A DNA stretch of 64,000 nucleotides. Origin: Paraconiothyrium sp. Pb-2020 (taxonomy: Eukaryota; Ascomycota; Dothideomycetes; Pleosporales; Didymosphaeriaceae). The notes below the pieces were generated by a model that saw only the letters and a program-made list of their open reading frames with translations, was not told the DNA's origin and did not search any database. A program made the position numbers and the translations under genes. The number at the start of each line of letters is the position of its first letter. The first letter of the stretch is position 1. Location: assembly GCA_022419385.1 (NCBI GenBank), contig JAJUBI010000007.1, forward strand, positions 3,443,768 to 3,507,767, read 5' to 3'. This document shows positions 1 to 9,621 of the stretch, piece by piece.

Positions 1-245
1 GTGCACCTATTTTAGAGCTTAAGAGACGTCCGAACCATGTTCAGCGATGGTGGCAGCCAGATACGACATTCATCACCCCTAATACCAGATCAAATTTCAT
101 AAAAACGAGTATCGTTTCAACTCATGACGTAGACTGGAGCTTACAGCTACATAGCAGCCCAACCATCCCCATCAGATATCATCGCGCAACACACATGCTT
201 GACAGCGTCCCAAAATTCGTATATCTACACCATACTACTTCTACC

Positions 246-2609
246 CTAATCATCGTCAAACCCCAACGCACCCGCGTCACCCAGAAACTCCAAATTTCCT
301 TCCCCCCTCATCAAAGCCTCAACATCGATCCCCCCACTAGTCAGATACCTCTCACTAACACCCACGTTGACCCTCTGACCCAGCAGGCCCTTCAGCTCCG
401 CCCGCAAAGCCCCCATCTCCCCCTTCGTCAACTGCCTCGCCTCCTTCTCCTTCTTCTTGCGCCCGCTGCCGCGGCCCTTGCGTCCTTTCGCTTCCTGGTC
501 GAAAGTCTCGCTGTCGTAGTCGACGCCCAATTCCTCGGCAGCCTCGCGCATCCAGTCGTCCTCGGAGTGTTTCTTCTCCTTCGCAATGGTCGCGTCAGAC
601 AGACGCTTAGACAGCACAGCGCGCGGCTTGAGGCGCGAGACAATGCGGCGGTCGATGTCGAGCGTGCGGATGAAGTATGATGATTTCTTCTTGCCAGGCG
701 CTGCTTCGTTGCGGGAATGGACTTTGGCTACGAGGCGCCGCACACCAGCGACTTCTTCGGGCGCGCAGATGAGGATGCTGGAGCCGGAGGCGTCGGCGCG
801 TGCGGTGCGGCCGGAGCGGTGCACGTAAGTGTCTGCGGCGCGGGGGAGGTGGTAGTGTACGATTAGCTCAACGCCGGGGATGTCGAGACCGCGAGCGGCG
901 ACGTCGGTTGCGACGAGAATTGAGCCGGGGCGCTGGGTGAAGCGTTCTATGGAGCGGAGGCGCGCTTTCTGCGCCATGCCGGAGTGGAGAGGGAGCGCGG
1001 GGAGGTCGAGGTTCTGGAGGAAGGGCGTAACGCGGCGGACGGCTGAGACGGAATTTGTGAAGATGAGAGCGCGCTTTTTCGGGTGGTAGAGGAGCAGGGT
1101 GTAGAGGTAGAGGTCTTTTTCTGTGCCAGCGCACTCGATCAGGCCTTCTTTGAGGCCAGTGGCCATTTGCGAGGTTGGATTTGCGTCGATGAACTTTGGC
1201 TTTTCTTCTTTGAAGTTGAGTTTCTTCAGGAGGTACTCCATGGACTCTTGCTTGTTCATGAGGTCGCCGCCGCCTTTAGGGCCCTTGCCTGCAAGCTTTT
1301 GCTGAAGGCCTTTGTGGAAGGTAGCGGAGAAAACGAGGGTTTGACGCTGGATCTCAGTAGCGGGAGCGTGCTCGGCGGTCTCGTCTGTTTCATCGTCGCG
1401 ATCGAGGATCTTGAGAATTTCGCCGAGCTCCTTGTAGGACCCTTGACTTAGCAAGCGATCAGCCTCGTCCACTACTAGAAAGCGAATCTTCTTGAATGAG
1501 GCCAGAAGGCCTTGCCCGCTACTGATGACCTCCCACAAGCGACCTGGGGTTCCGACGACAATGTCCGCCTTCTCTAGTTGTCGTCTTTGTTTTTGCACAG
1601 CCAATCCACCCGTGACGGTCGCTATCGATGGTGCCTTGAAGTCACCATCGGAGCATAGGGCGGTCAGATGTGCGGAGATCTGGTGCGCAAGCTCACGTGT
1701 AGGCGATATTATCAATGCGACCGGAGTATGCTGTTTCGAATCAGGTGGCGATGCAAGGTATGATTCCAGAATGGGTATTCCGAAAGCAAGGGTCTTTCCA
1801 GAGCCTGTAGAAGCTTTTCCGATCACGTCACGCCCAGCGAGGACTTCGGGAATGGCCAACGATTGGATCGTGGTTGGTTGGGAGAACTTCAGCTTGGACA
1901 AGGAGGCGAGTGTGTGCTTGGACAGGCCGATGTCTTCCCATGCTGAAACATCGACATCATCCTCACCATCGTCTGAAGGTGCATTAGCGAGGAGGTCAAA
2001 TGCGCCGTTGCCTATGGTTTGCTCATCGCGACTTTCATGCTGCGCCTTGTCTTTCTTGGCCTTGGCTTCTTGCCTCTCCGCTTTCTTCTCCGCCTTCGTC
2101 TTCTTCTTCGGCTTAGCTTCTTCCTTGGGTTCTTCATCCTCATCCGCATCCTTCGCATCACCATTCTCCTGCGCATTGGCACCACCCTCTTCCTCCTCCC
2201 CACCACTATCTCCAAACCCCTCCCACTCACTCTCCTCCGCCTCCTCTTCCTCTTGCACGTCCAAATCTACATCCCCTTGCCGATCCTTCATCTCCTCAAA
2301 TTCCCTCGCGAGCTCCTCTTCCCTCTTCCTTCCTTCCTCTTTCTCCTTCTCTATTTGTTCCTCCGTCTTCCTCGTCTCAAAGCTCAGCGTCGCACCGTCC
2401 TTTACCACATCTACATCGTCAATCTCTTCGAGGCCGTAGAAACCCTCGAAGTCCTCCAGCCGGTCGGGCATGGACACGGCTTTCCATGATAGGTCGTTGA
2501 GGCCAATCTTGCGGCGCGGCGCAGCATTCTTGGACGCGGAGGGTTTCTCGAGCTTTTGTCGCTTGTGCGTGGGGTGCGCCGGCTTCTGGGAGGAACGTGG
2601 GCGCTTCAT
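246..2609 (-). CDS. MAK5: DEAD-box ATP-dependent RNA helicase MAK5 (60S ribosome biogenesis)
   Basis: Single-exon gene of 787 aa. The ATG at 2607-2609 begins MKRPRSSQK; the frame stays open upstream but has no other ATG. The N-terminal ~240 residues are basic, then strongly acidic and lysine-rich, as in nucleolar Mak5/DDX24 proteins. The helicase core then follows: Q-motif region around 240, Walker A ASTGSGKT about 266-273, PTRELAHQ, TPGRL, DEAD box about 381-384, SAT about 428-430, and HRSGRTAR about 597-604. The family remodels pre-60S rRNA in the nucleolus. A long acidic insert between SAT and the second RecA lobe, and a Lys/Arg-rich C-terminal tail, fit Mak5. It is divergent from TRM7 across 346 bp, so both may share a promoter. 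Motifs are seen directly; the function is by family. Confidence 0.93.
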   Translation of the reverse strand: MKRPRSSQKPAHPTHKRQKLEKPSASKNAAPRRKIGLNDLSWKAVSMPDRLEDFEGFYGLEEIDDVDVVKDGATLSFETRKTEEQIEKEKEEGRKREEELAREFEEMKDRQGDVDLDVQEEEEAEESEWEGFGDSGGEEEEGGANAQENGDAKDADEDEEPKEEAKPKKKTKAEKKAERQEAKAKKDKAQHESRDEQTIGNGAFDLLANAPSDDGEDDVDVSAWEDIGLSKHTLASLSKLKFSQPTTIQSLAIPEVLAGRDVIGKASTGSGKTLAFGIPILESYLASPPDSKQHTPVALIISPTRELAHQISAHLTALCSDGDFKAPSIATVTGGLAVQKQRRQLEKADIVVGTPGRLWEVISSGQGLLASFKKIRFLVVDEADRLLSQGSYKELGEILKILDRDDETDETAEHAPATEIQRQTLVFSATFHKGLQQKLAGKGPKGGGDLMNKQESMEYLLKKLNFKEEKPKFIDANPTSQMATGLKEGLIECAGTEKDLYLYTLLLYHPKKRALIFTNSVSAVRRVTPFLQNLDLPALPLHSGMAQKARLRSIERFTQRPGSILVATDVAARGLDIPGVELIVHYHLPRAADTYVHRSGRTARADASGSSILICAPEEVAGVRRLVAKVHSRNEAAPGKKKSSYFIRTLDIDRRIVSRLKPRAVLSKRLSDATIAKEKKHSEDDWMREAAEELGVDYDSETFDQEAKGRKGRGSGRKKKEKEARQLTKGEMGALRAELKGLLGQRVNVGVSERYLTSGGIDVEALMRGEGNLEFLGDAGALGFDDD

Positions 2610-2955
2610 AACGCTTGTCGTGCGTGCAATCACGTCGCGCGCGTGTTCTGTTTGCTCTTCAACAGAGCTGGTAAATTTTTGGGAGACATGTCGGCGGTCG
2701 GGAAGAGATGCCCCGCTTTCGCGTAAAATTGCCGTTGGTGGAGAAGCGAGAGAATTCACCCTCACGACCCAACTTGGACTTGACTGGCGCGGGATTTTGA
2801 CATTAACACGGGCGTTTCAGGTAGGGAGGGAATGCATTTAGTAGACACGGGAAGAAAGAGATAGAAATCTAGGAAAGGCAGGTCTCGTATCTCGCAGCTT
2901 CCTCCGGCGCAATATCTGCCTTCATCATAACCCATCCACAACACCACAAAAAGCC
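2610..2955. promoter_or_regulatory. Divergent promoter region between MAK5 and TRM7
   Basis: The 346 bp between the two start codons must hold both promoters and 5' leaders. I see no clear TATA box. Pairing a rRNA-processing helicase with a tRNA methyltransferase suggests shared growth-related control, which is an inference. Confidence 0.5.
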
Positions 2956-4125
2956 ATGGGCAAATCCTCAAAAGACAAGCGCGACGCTTACTACCGCCTC
3001 GCCAAGGAGGAAGGCTGGCGCGCCCGCTCAGCCTACAAGCTCCTCCAACTCGACGAAGAATTTAACCTCTTCGAGAACGTCACACGAGTCGTAGATCTCT
3101 GCGCTGCGCCCGGAAGCTGGAGTCAAGTGCTGTCACGAGTTCTAATCAAAGGTCAGAAGTTCGGACGAGCAGGCTGGGAGCAGAAGCAGAAGGAGACACG
3201 CGAGTACGTGCTGGGTCTCAGCAAGAGCAAGAAAGAGAATGTTGCTCCGGCTAGCGAAGAGGGAGGTGCTGTGCAAGAAGTGAGGGAGGTGGAGAAGAAG
3301 GGGAAGAGGGACGGCGTTCGCATCGTAGCTATCGATCTCCAGCCTATGAGTCCGCTGGAGGGCGTCACGACGCTGAGAGCGGATATAACACACCCTTCGA
3401 CTGTGCCACTCATGCTCAAAGCGCTGGACCCAGATACTTACGACTCCACCTCCACCACCCCCTCCGCACCAGTGGACCTCGTCATATCGGACGGTGCTCC
3501 CGATGTGACTGGCCTGCACGACCTCGACATCTACGTCCAGTCGCAGCTGCTCTGGGCAGCGCTGAACCTCGCGCTCTGCGTCCTCAAGCCCGGCGGCAAG
3601 TTCGTAGCTAAGATCTTCCGCGGCAAAGACGTAGACCTATTATTTGCACAGCTAAAACTCGTCTTCGCGCGGGTAAGAGTAGCCAAGCCGCGAAGCTCGC
3701 GTGCATCCAGCATCGAAGCGTTCGTCGTCTGCGAAGGCTTCTGCCCACCAGCCGGCTTCAAGCCCTCCCTCGAGAAGCCACTGGGCGCCGGGGCCACCCT
3801 CACCGTTCCAGACGAGAGACCAGAAGCCACAAAGCCTTCGCGAACCGTCCGCCCAGACGGCGCCGTGGAGATCGATCTCGGTGACGAGAGCGACGAAGAG
3901 GGCATCGAGGAGGGCGGAGCGAGATGGACAGCGCCGTTCCTGGCCTGCGGCGACCTGTCGGCGTATGATTCGGACGCTACGTACGCGCTTCCGAAAGACA
4001 GGGTCAGTTTAGATCCGGTGCAGCCGCCGACTGCGCCGCCGTATAAGCGGGCGTTAGAGATGAGAAAGTTGGCTGGCGGGGCGTATGGGAAGACGAAAGG
4101 ACAGGAGCGGAAGGAGGGAGCTTGA
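2956..4125 (+). CDS. TRM7: tRNA 2'-O-ribose methyltransferase TRM7 (FtsJ family)
   Basis: Intronless, 389 aa, ATG at 2956. The first 60 residues are the FtsJ/TRM7 signature: SAYKLLQLDE with catalytic K28, then the SAM-binding VVDLCAAPGSW at 45-55. Further on are LVISDGAPDVTG (catalytic Asp), GGKFVAKIF (Lys) and the IEAFVVCEGF block (Glu), completing the K-D-K-E tetrad. Trm7 methylates the riboses of positions 32 and 34 in the anticodon loop of tRNA-Phe, tRNA-Trp and tRNA-Leu. An insert of roughly 50 charged residues (about 65-118) separates the SAM motif from the next strand (IVAIDLQPM) and is absent from compact FtsJ proteins. The C-terminal ~100 residues are low complexity. A tRNA-Phe gene, a known class of substrate, lies 35 kb away in the same window. 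Confidence 0.93.
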   Translation: MGKSSKDKRDAYYRLAKEEGWRARSAYKLLQLDEEFNLFENVTRVVDLCAAPGSWSQVLSRVLIKGQKFGRAGWEQKQKETREYVLGLSKSKKENVAPASEEGGAVQEVREVEKKGKRDGVRIVAIDLQPMSPLEGVTTLRADITHPSTVPLMLKALDPDTYDSTSTTPSAPVDLVISDGAPDVTGLHDLDIYVQSQLLWAALNLALCVLKPGGKFVAKIFRGKDVDLLFAQLKLVFARVRVAKPRSSRASSIEAFVVCEGFCPPAGFKPSLEKPLGAGATLTVPDERPEATKPSRTVRPDGAVEIDLGDESDEEGIEEGGARWTAPFLACGDLSAYDSDATYALPKDRVSLDPVQPPTAPPYKRALEMRKLAGGAYGKTKGQERKEGA

Positions 4126-4411
4126 GAGGAGAATCGATGGAAAGGATTACAAGAAAGGAAGGGCGCGGATCTCGCATGCTGAGAACGAAGCTGGGCCCAT
4201 CCTCGAATCAAAAGCTCCTTCTCTGCGGTAGTCGGGACACGCGATGGGCGATGGGATAATGATGCTAGACAATGCCTCAGACCCATATTCTCCTTTACCC
4301 TCCACCTAAGCATGACAACCGGCTCAAACGCCAGCTCTATCCCTAATGCTCTAACGAGTCTAAGCATTCATACACGTCCACCGCCCACAACCATCGAAAT
4401 CCCTATCTGAG

Positions 4412-4837
4412 TCACGTCATCGCAGCATACGCCGTCGCCAACACCTTCCCCTCCAAAGTAATCCCCCAAACCACGCGAATCTCATCACCAGATACCACCC
4501 ACAACCCACTCCTGTCCAACCGCTTCATACCCTCACCACGCACCACCCAGCTACAACCCAGCCTATCTGCAGTGCACTAGCCTCCCCCGTACACCCCACA
4601 CTCCTTCTCCCTGAACGTCGCTAAGCCCGAGTCCATCATGTCCAACACCGTCCCCCCATCCACCCACCCCGCTCGCGAGCACCATGCAACCAACGCCTTC
4701 TCCCCAACCTTCCACCTACCCACGTCACCACCCCAGTCTACCGCAATGATCCTTCCCGCCACACCGCTCCGCCGCAAAAACGTGGCTGTGAAACACCGCC
4801 CGGCCGTCAGCCCTTCAGCTTGCTGCGGACGACAGGG
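4412..4837 (-). pseudogene. Interrupted conserved-looking ORF of unknown function
   Basis: Reading the minus strand from 4837 down to the TGA at 4412-4414 gives about 140 codons in one frame, broken once by a TAG at 4577-4579. The predicted peptide has balanced composition (VDWGGDVGRWKVGEKALVAW, then ATFREKECGVYGGG, stop, then RLDRSGLWVVSGDEIRVVWG), unlike the Ser/Pro/Arg-rich noise in neighbouring frames. No ATG starts it in frame. Either it is the 3' part of a decayed gene or the stop is an error. No family recognised. No intron of usable size removes the stop. Confidence 0.35.
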
Positions 4838-5732
4838 CTAGGCGGTGCGCGGGAAGGTAGTACAAAGGACGTAACTGTTTAACGACGGCGCACAGCAGGA
4901 GGCTACGTTTCAGCGTGAGGCTAGCGCGTGTAGGTACATGTTGTGTGAGTGAGCGGGGAAATAGTTGTGGAGGTAAGGGAGGGGAAGCGTGGTAGGAGGG
5001 AGATATGGGAGGAGTGTGTGATGTGGGACTGGGATAGGGCGAGATGCAGATGCAGATGTACGCTTGACGAGATGAGATGAGATGAGACGAGACGACGCGC
5101 AGAGCTAAGCAACGTTATGTTCGGGGTAGGCTGCGTCCATGTGCTGACAACCAACCTTCGTACACTATCAAGCCTACACATCCCCTCTGCAATTATAATT
5201 ATTCTTTAACATTTTTATACAAATCGTCGACTCTATCCAGCATCTTGTTTTGTTTCTTCCCAGTAGTGTCTCCACGCAGCCCTCCTGATAATTTCCTGAC
5301 AATAGATTGGGGGTATCATCTCGCGCGATGTATGTTGGCTCAAAAGCAAGCAAGACAGGAGCGAGCTCCTTACTATCCCATCCCAGACAGCACCGAGTGA
5401 ATGAAAAAAGGCAGAGCAAAACATCTCCCCTCGACACGTGCAAGCAAGCCAAGAAGTGGCCGTAGCGAAAGTGGGAACCCCCTGCGAGTGATAAAGTGCG
5501 ATGCGCATGCGAAACATCCCGTCCCTCTGTAAAAAAAAAAACGCCGTACAATGCAACGCTATGCGTAAAATGGTCATGCTGTGCTGGAAAACCTCCTCTT
5601 CTAGACAAGTCGTCTTGGCCCCAGGCGGATTAAATATCGTACTCGTACGCGATAGTATACTACAATTACTTCTTCTCTTTCCTTTCTTCCCCAAAAAGTG
5701 CAACGAAATGAAGCGGAAACGGGCGCCGGCGA
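4838..5732. other. Intergenic, no gene seen
   Basis: Includes a short GATGA-type microsatellite around 5068-5095 and the probable 3' UTR of the glycosyltransferase gene that ends at 5733. The open frames here are short and of compositionally biased sequence. Confidence 0.5.
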
Positions 5733-7013
5733 TTAGATCGGCAGAACGTTCTCCTTCTGCTCGGAGATGATGCCGCCGACGTTCTCGGCGAAGATGCGTT
5801 GTATGGGAAGCGTGATGGCGTTCATGATGTTCTGCTGCAGGTCCTCCTTGATTTTTTGCTTCTCGAACCAGTAGTGGCGGACGTATTTACCCTGGCAGTT
5901 GGAGACCTCGACGCCGGGGAAGCCATTGGCCTCGGCGCACTGCAGCTCCTTGACGTAGTCTTTGTAGTCGTAGCGGATGTACTCGCCGAATGCCGACTGC
6001 TCGTGGAACTTGGGCATTTTCCATTCGGAGCAGCCCTTGTAGCGCGTGTCGTCGGGGCACTCGTGCCAGTCCTTTAGCATCTGCATGGTGTGGCCGTTGT
6101 TCTGGACGACCATGAAGCCGGTGTTGGTGTAGGTGCGGTTGAAGCGGTCGGAATTGTACTCGGGGGTTTCTGGGTCCCAAGGGTCGAGGGCCATGGTGAA
6201 ACTGTGTTCTGGCTTGATATTCCAGTAGTTGAACATCCATTCCAGCGGAAGGTGTTGAAAGCGGAATGTCGCATCAGCATCAAGGAAGACAATAAATTTG
6301 TAGTCGCGGATGTGCTGGGCGAGCGCGGAGGGCTTGATCCAGGTGGCATGGCGGTCTTCAAACTCGTGCGCGCGGACGAACTTGTAGTCATAGCCGTGGA
6401 TCAGCGAGTAGATGTAGTGGCTGAAGACGCCGCCCGAGACGTGGTTGAGCTTTCGCCAGTCAAAAAGCCCGTTGTTGAAGTCTTCGGTGGATTCCAACGG
6501 GCGCGTCTCCAGGTCCAGAATGAGAATGTCCTTGCCCATGTTTTTCTTGTAGCGCGGATTCCGCGGCAAGGCAAGCGAAGTCAGGTTGAGGTCCTCACCA
6601 ATGAAGGAGAAGCTGGACTCGGCGGGCGCGATCTTGAGTGGCTGGTAGAGCTGGCGGATGATCTCGTGGATGCCGAGCTTGGGGGTGCCCTCGCTGGTGA
6701 CGGTCCTGCAGGGTGCGGGTTAGCCTCCAAACAGCGTTTCACCTTGGGCGCAATGCGCGGGAGAAACACACATCTCGACGTGAGTCGTGCTCTTGGGCAG
6801 CTTCGGCATCTGCGGCGGGCTCTGCCAGGCCAGAAAGCCCAGGACGAAGATCATGACGAAACCGGCAGAGACGGCAAGGCCAAACATGGGCCCCCGCGGG
6901 CCGGTCGTGGGCAGCATCGTGTCGGCCGGCGCGCGTAGGAGGGAGTAGCAGCGGAACAAGGACTTGGGACGGTAGGCGGCGGGCGTCGAGCAGGAGGCAC
7001 GGGGCCTCCGCAT
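5733..7013 (-). CDS. Type II membrane glycosyltransferase (nucleotide-diphospho-sugar transferase-like, DxD)
   Basis: Two exons, 7013-6772 and 6705-5733, give 404 aa. The 66 bp intron (6771-6706) has GTGTGT, a CTAAC branch and CAG. The ATG at 7013 gives a short basic cytosolic tail, then one hydrophobic anchor (GLAVSAGFVMIFVLGFLAW, about 45-63), and a lumenal catalytic part: the topology of Golgi glycosyltransferases. The region around IVFLDADATF holds the DxD metal/nucleotide-sugar motif, followed by NTGFMVVQN, and by a Cys-containing EWKMPKFHEQSAF stretch that often lines the acceptor site. It resembles fungal GT34 (GMA12/MNN10-type) or related nucleotide-sugar transferases; donor and acceptor cannot be told. 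The likely role is Golgi glycan or wall-polysaccharide synthesis. Confidence 0.78.
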
Positions 7014-8204
7014 GCTTTAAAGCGAGCGGCCAACAAGAGATTAGGCTTGGCATCTGACGCTCAGCCCCTGGGCCTGGGAGGGCCGTTGCTTAGCGGCAGC
7101 AAGGCGACGAGGAGGCGAATCATCCGCGCCCGGCTGGCCAAGCTTGCACCGCCCGCGCGCGCTGCCGGCCTGGGCGCTGCCAGTTGTGGCGCTTGGAGAC
7201 CGCTGCACGGAACCCGGCACGCTGAGTAGACGGGCGCGGCCATCCTCCCACCCCTCTGTCGCCTGTCCGTCATGCCTAGATATGCCTCTGTCGCAGACCC
7301 TGTGCTTCGCGGGCGGGAGCCGGTGGCAACGACGCAGGGCCTGCAAGCGGTGGCCTCGGTCTGTTGGCCCGGGAAACATTGGGAGCCAGAACCAGCCAGA
7401 GCCGCCCGCGGAACAACATGTCTCCGCCCGCCGCTACCCACCCAGTACCAGAACCAGAACCACTGATCCCCACCAGCGCCATCCTCCAGGCGCACATACA
7501 CCAGAGAGGTCCACCATCTGCCCAACCCCGCGTCCGCTGACGACTACCCCAGCATTGCCCTACACCACCGCAAACACCATCTGACATGATTCGCCGTTGT
7601 TTGATTCCGCTCGCGCACCTGCCAGTCACACCAGTGTGTTTGTAGCAGGCCGCTGTACTCGGCTCCAAGGCGTTCTTCGCGAATTCCATCCGTACACTAC
7701 CCGTCATGTTGGAGAGCTGACCACTCCGACGGGAAGATCGTGAGACCCTGTGCCAGTTGCTAGCGGGTAGACAACGTGTATAGCCGGTGGTGCCGTCGCA
7801 CGCGAGCTGTCTGGGACGAGTACCGTGAAACGGGGACAATCTTTAAGACGACGTCGTTCTTAGGTAGGTGTGCCCATGTGAGATTATTTTCCAGTGTATG
7901 TTTGACTGCAGTGTTGTAATATGGCGTTGCTCTTCAGGCAGACACTGTTGTGGTGGATGCATCTGTCGCGTCTGCCTGAACCTGAGCAACAACTGCGCAC
8001 CGTGTGAGAACTGCACAGCCGACGTGGACACGCGTGCGCTTTTAGGGGACATGCCAGGGTTCTAGTATGAGCCCCCTATAGCAGTGCTTGACAGAGAGGG
8101 AGACAGGGAGAGAAGGGCGAAGTTCCTATCTACATATGACTCCACACGCGTCGACATCACCTCGGAAGCGGTTTTGCAAAACTGTGCTTGTTATACGTTA
8201 TACA
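7014..8204. other. Intergenic region with a stem-loop
   Basis: About 1.2 kb upstream of the glycosyltransferase and downstream of the next minus-strand gene. Open frames here look like noise. The one clear structure is the inverted repeat at 7926-7990, listed separately. Confidence 0.5.
7926..7990. repeat. Stem-loop: 18/21 bp inverted repeat
   Basis: GTTGCTCTTCAGGCAGAC at 7926-7943 pairs with 7970-7990, whose reverse complement is the same sequence with a 3-nt AGG bulge. The loop is 26 nt. An outer GCAGT/ACTGC extends the pairing after an asymmetric gap. It lies in non-coding DNA. Confidence 0.6.
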
Positions 8205-9452
8205 CTATCTATCTGTCCTCTTAGCCTCCTCGTCCGTCTCGTGCTCGCCATCTACATGTCGTATACCGCCAACAACTACCGCTTTTCTTCGGCGTCGCGC
8301 AGCTGCGTGAGTCCCCTGCGTTTCGCGTCCGCCTCTGCCCACCTCGCCCTCGAAATTTATCAACGGCTCTGACGGTAACGGCTTCTGCGCCATTACCAAG
8401 GGTCTCGGCGTACTGCTGTGCAGCCTCGGGCTGCCTGGATCTATCAGCCTGCCCGGTACCTCGATCGGATACTGCGGGATCGGAATTGGTCGAGAGATGA
8501 TAAGACTTTGACTGCGTCCTCGAAGCGGTGGACGTTCCCGTGATCGTAGCGCAGAGCTTCCTTTCTGCAGCCGAGGTCGGCCTCTTTCCGTGCTGCTGTC
8601 CCGGTATGTTTCGAAGGGAGCGGACTGAGAAGGCGCGGAGCGATGGGCGCGCTGTTTGTGGAGGCGCGAGTGCGTGCGCTGAGGGCTTTCGCTATGGTCT
8701 CTATGGGCACTGAGAGACCTGAAGTAGCTGGTAGAGAGCGGAAGTGTCATCGCGTGCTTCAGGTGCGGTCGGTGCCGGTCTGACGAAGGGGAGTCGGGTT
8801 TATCGATGGGGGTGAGGGGGCTCATCGGCCATGGTCTGGGGTTTCCTTTACTAGAAGGCGACCTCGTCTGCTTTCCAGAGTTGGTCTTGTCACGCTTTTG
8901 CTGCCTGATGCGTGCTTCCTGGAGCAGTGTCTGCGAGGGCATCGCCGCATGGATGCTTCTTTGCACGTCCGCTATGGGTATGCCACCGATTATGGAGTTG
9001 CCGTGTGGCCATGGAGGTTTGTTGCGGATGCCATCGCTGCCTTTGACGAGCTGCATTGTGTCCGGGTTGCAAGCGTTGTCAAGCTCGGCCGAGAACGATC
9101 GAGTGCTTGCGTTGTATTGAGCAGGCAGGAGCGGGTCTGGGCTGCTGCAGCGCAGCTTTGGCAAGAACGTTGCGCAAGGGTCCTCGCCATCGGCCTCGTA
9201 CCCGTCATCACAGTCTTCGTCGTCGTCTTTTCTGCTTTCTTTTGTTTTGGGTTGGGGGGTGGAGTATTTGCATGTTGCCTTTCGGGTTTGCAGACGTCTG
9301 TCATGGCCAGGCGGGCTTGAGTGAAGATGCTCAGGAAGTGTCGCTTCCAGATCTCCGATCTTCAGGTTTGGGTTTTCGGTGGCAATACGCCATATCGCGT
9401 CGAGTACCTCTCGCGGTTCGGGCCTCTGTGGAGAGGCGTCATGTGGCCCCAT
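8205..9452 (-). CDS. Hypothetical protein, largely disordered, Ser/Arg/Pro-rich
   Basis: One exon, 415 aa from the ATG at 9452 (MGPHDASPQRPEP). The first ~45 residues include a compact stretch (VLDAIWRIATENPNLKIGDL) that looks helical. The rest is rich in Ser, Arg, Pro and His with an acidic DDDEDCDDGYEADGED tract near residue 75, and has no transmembrane segment or domain I recognise. Such proteins are common lineage-specific genes in filamentous fungi. It lies just downstream of a 2EXR-type gene on the same strand, with 169 bp between them. A long in-frame extension upstream of the ATG exists but lacks another ATG. Function unknown; the ORF length supports a real gene. Confidence 0.55.
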   Translation of the reverse strand: MGPHDASPQRPEPREVLDAIWRIATENPNLKIGDLEATLPEHLHSSPPGHDRRLQTRKATCKYSTPQPKTKESRKDDDEDCDDGYEADGEDPCATFLPKLRCSSPDPLLPAQYNASTRSFSAELDNACNPDTMQLVKGSDGIRNKPPWPHGNSIIGGIPIADVQRSIHAAMPSQTLLQEARIRQQKRDKTNSGKQTRSPSSKGNPRPWPMSPLTPIDKPDSPSSDRHRPHLKHAMTLPLSTSYFRSLSAHRDHSESPQRTHSRLHKQRAHRSAPSQSAPFETYRDSSTERGRPRLQKGSSALRSRERPPLRGRSQSLIISRPIPIPQYPIEVPGRLIDPGSPRLHSSTPRPLVMAQKPLPSEPLINFEGEVGRGGRETQGTHAAARRRRKAVVVGGIRHVDGEHETDEEAKRTDR

Positions 9453-9621
9453 TTCGGCAAGGAATCGAGAGCCCGAGTTACTCCTGGTTAAAAGACAAGA
9501 AGGCTGGTGCTCGCAAAATTCAATACGGGTGCAGAGTAGAGTAGGATAGGTAGCGTATTCAGATCCGAGGTTATCAGGTTGTTGCACGTGTGCACACTGT
9601 GTTGCGTGCGCTATGACTCCT

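Noticed and set aside
195..2765. Several plus-strand frames of up to 315 codons opposite MAK5
   Set aside because: Antisense shadows of the MAK5 frame; Ser/Leu/Arg-biased sequence and no domain.
5068..5095. GATGA-type microsatellite
   Set aside because: Simple short repeat without context; noted only in the intergenic entry.
7047..7839. Overlapping frames of 112-187 codons in the glycosyltransferase upstream region
   Set aside because: Arg/Pro/Ser-rich on both strands with no conserved pattern; GC-rich noise.
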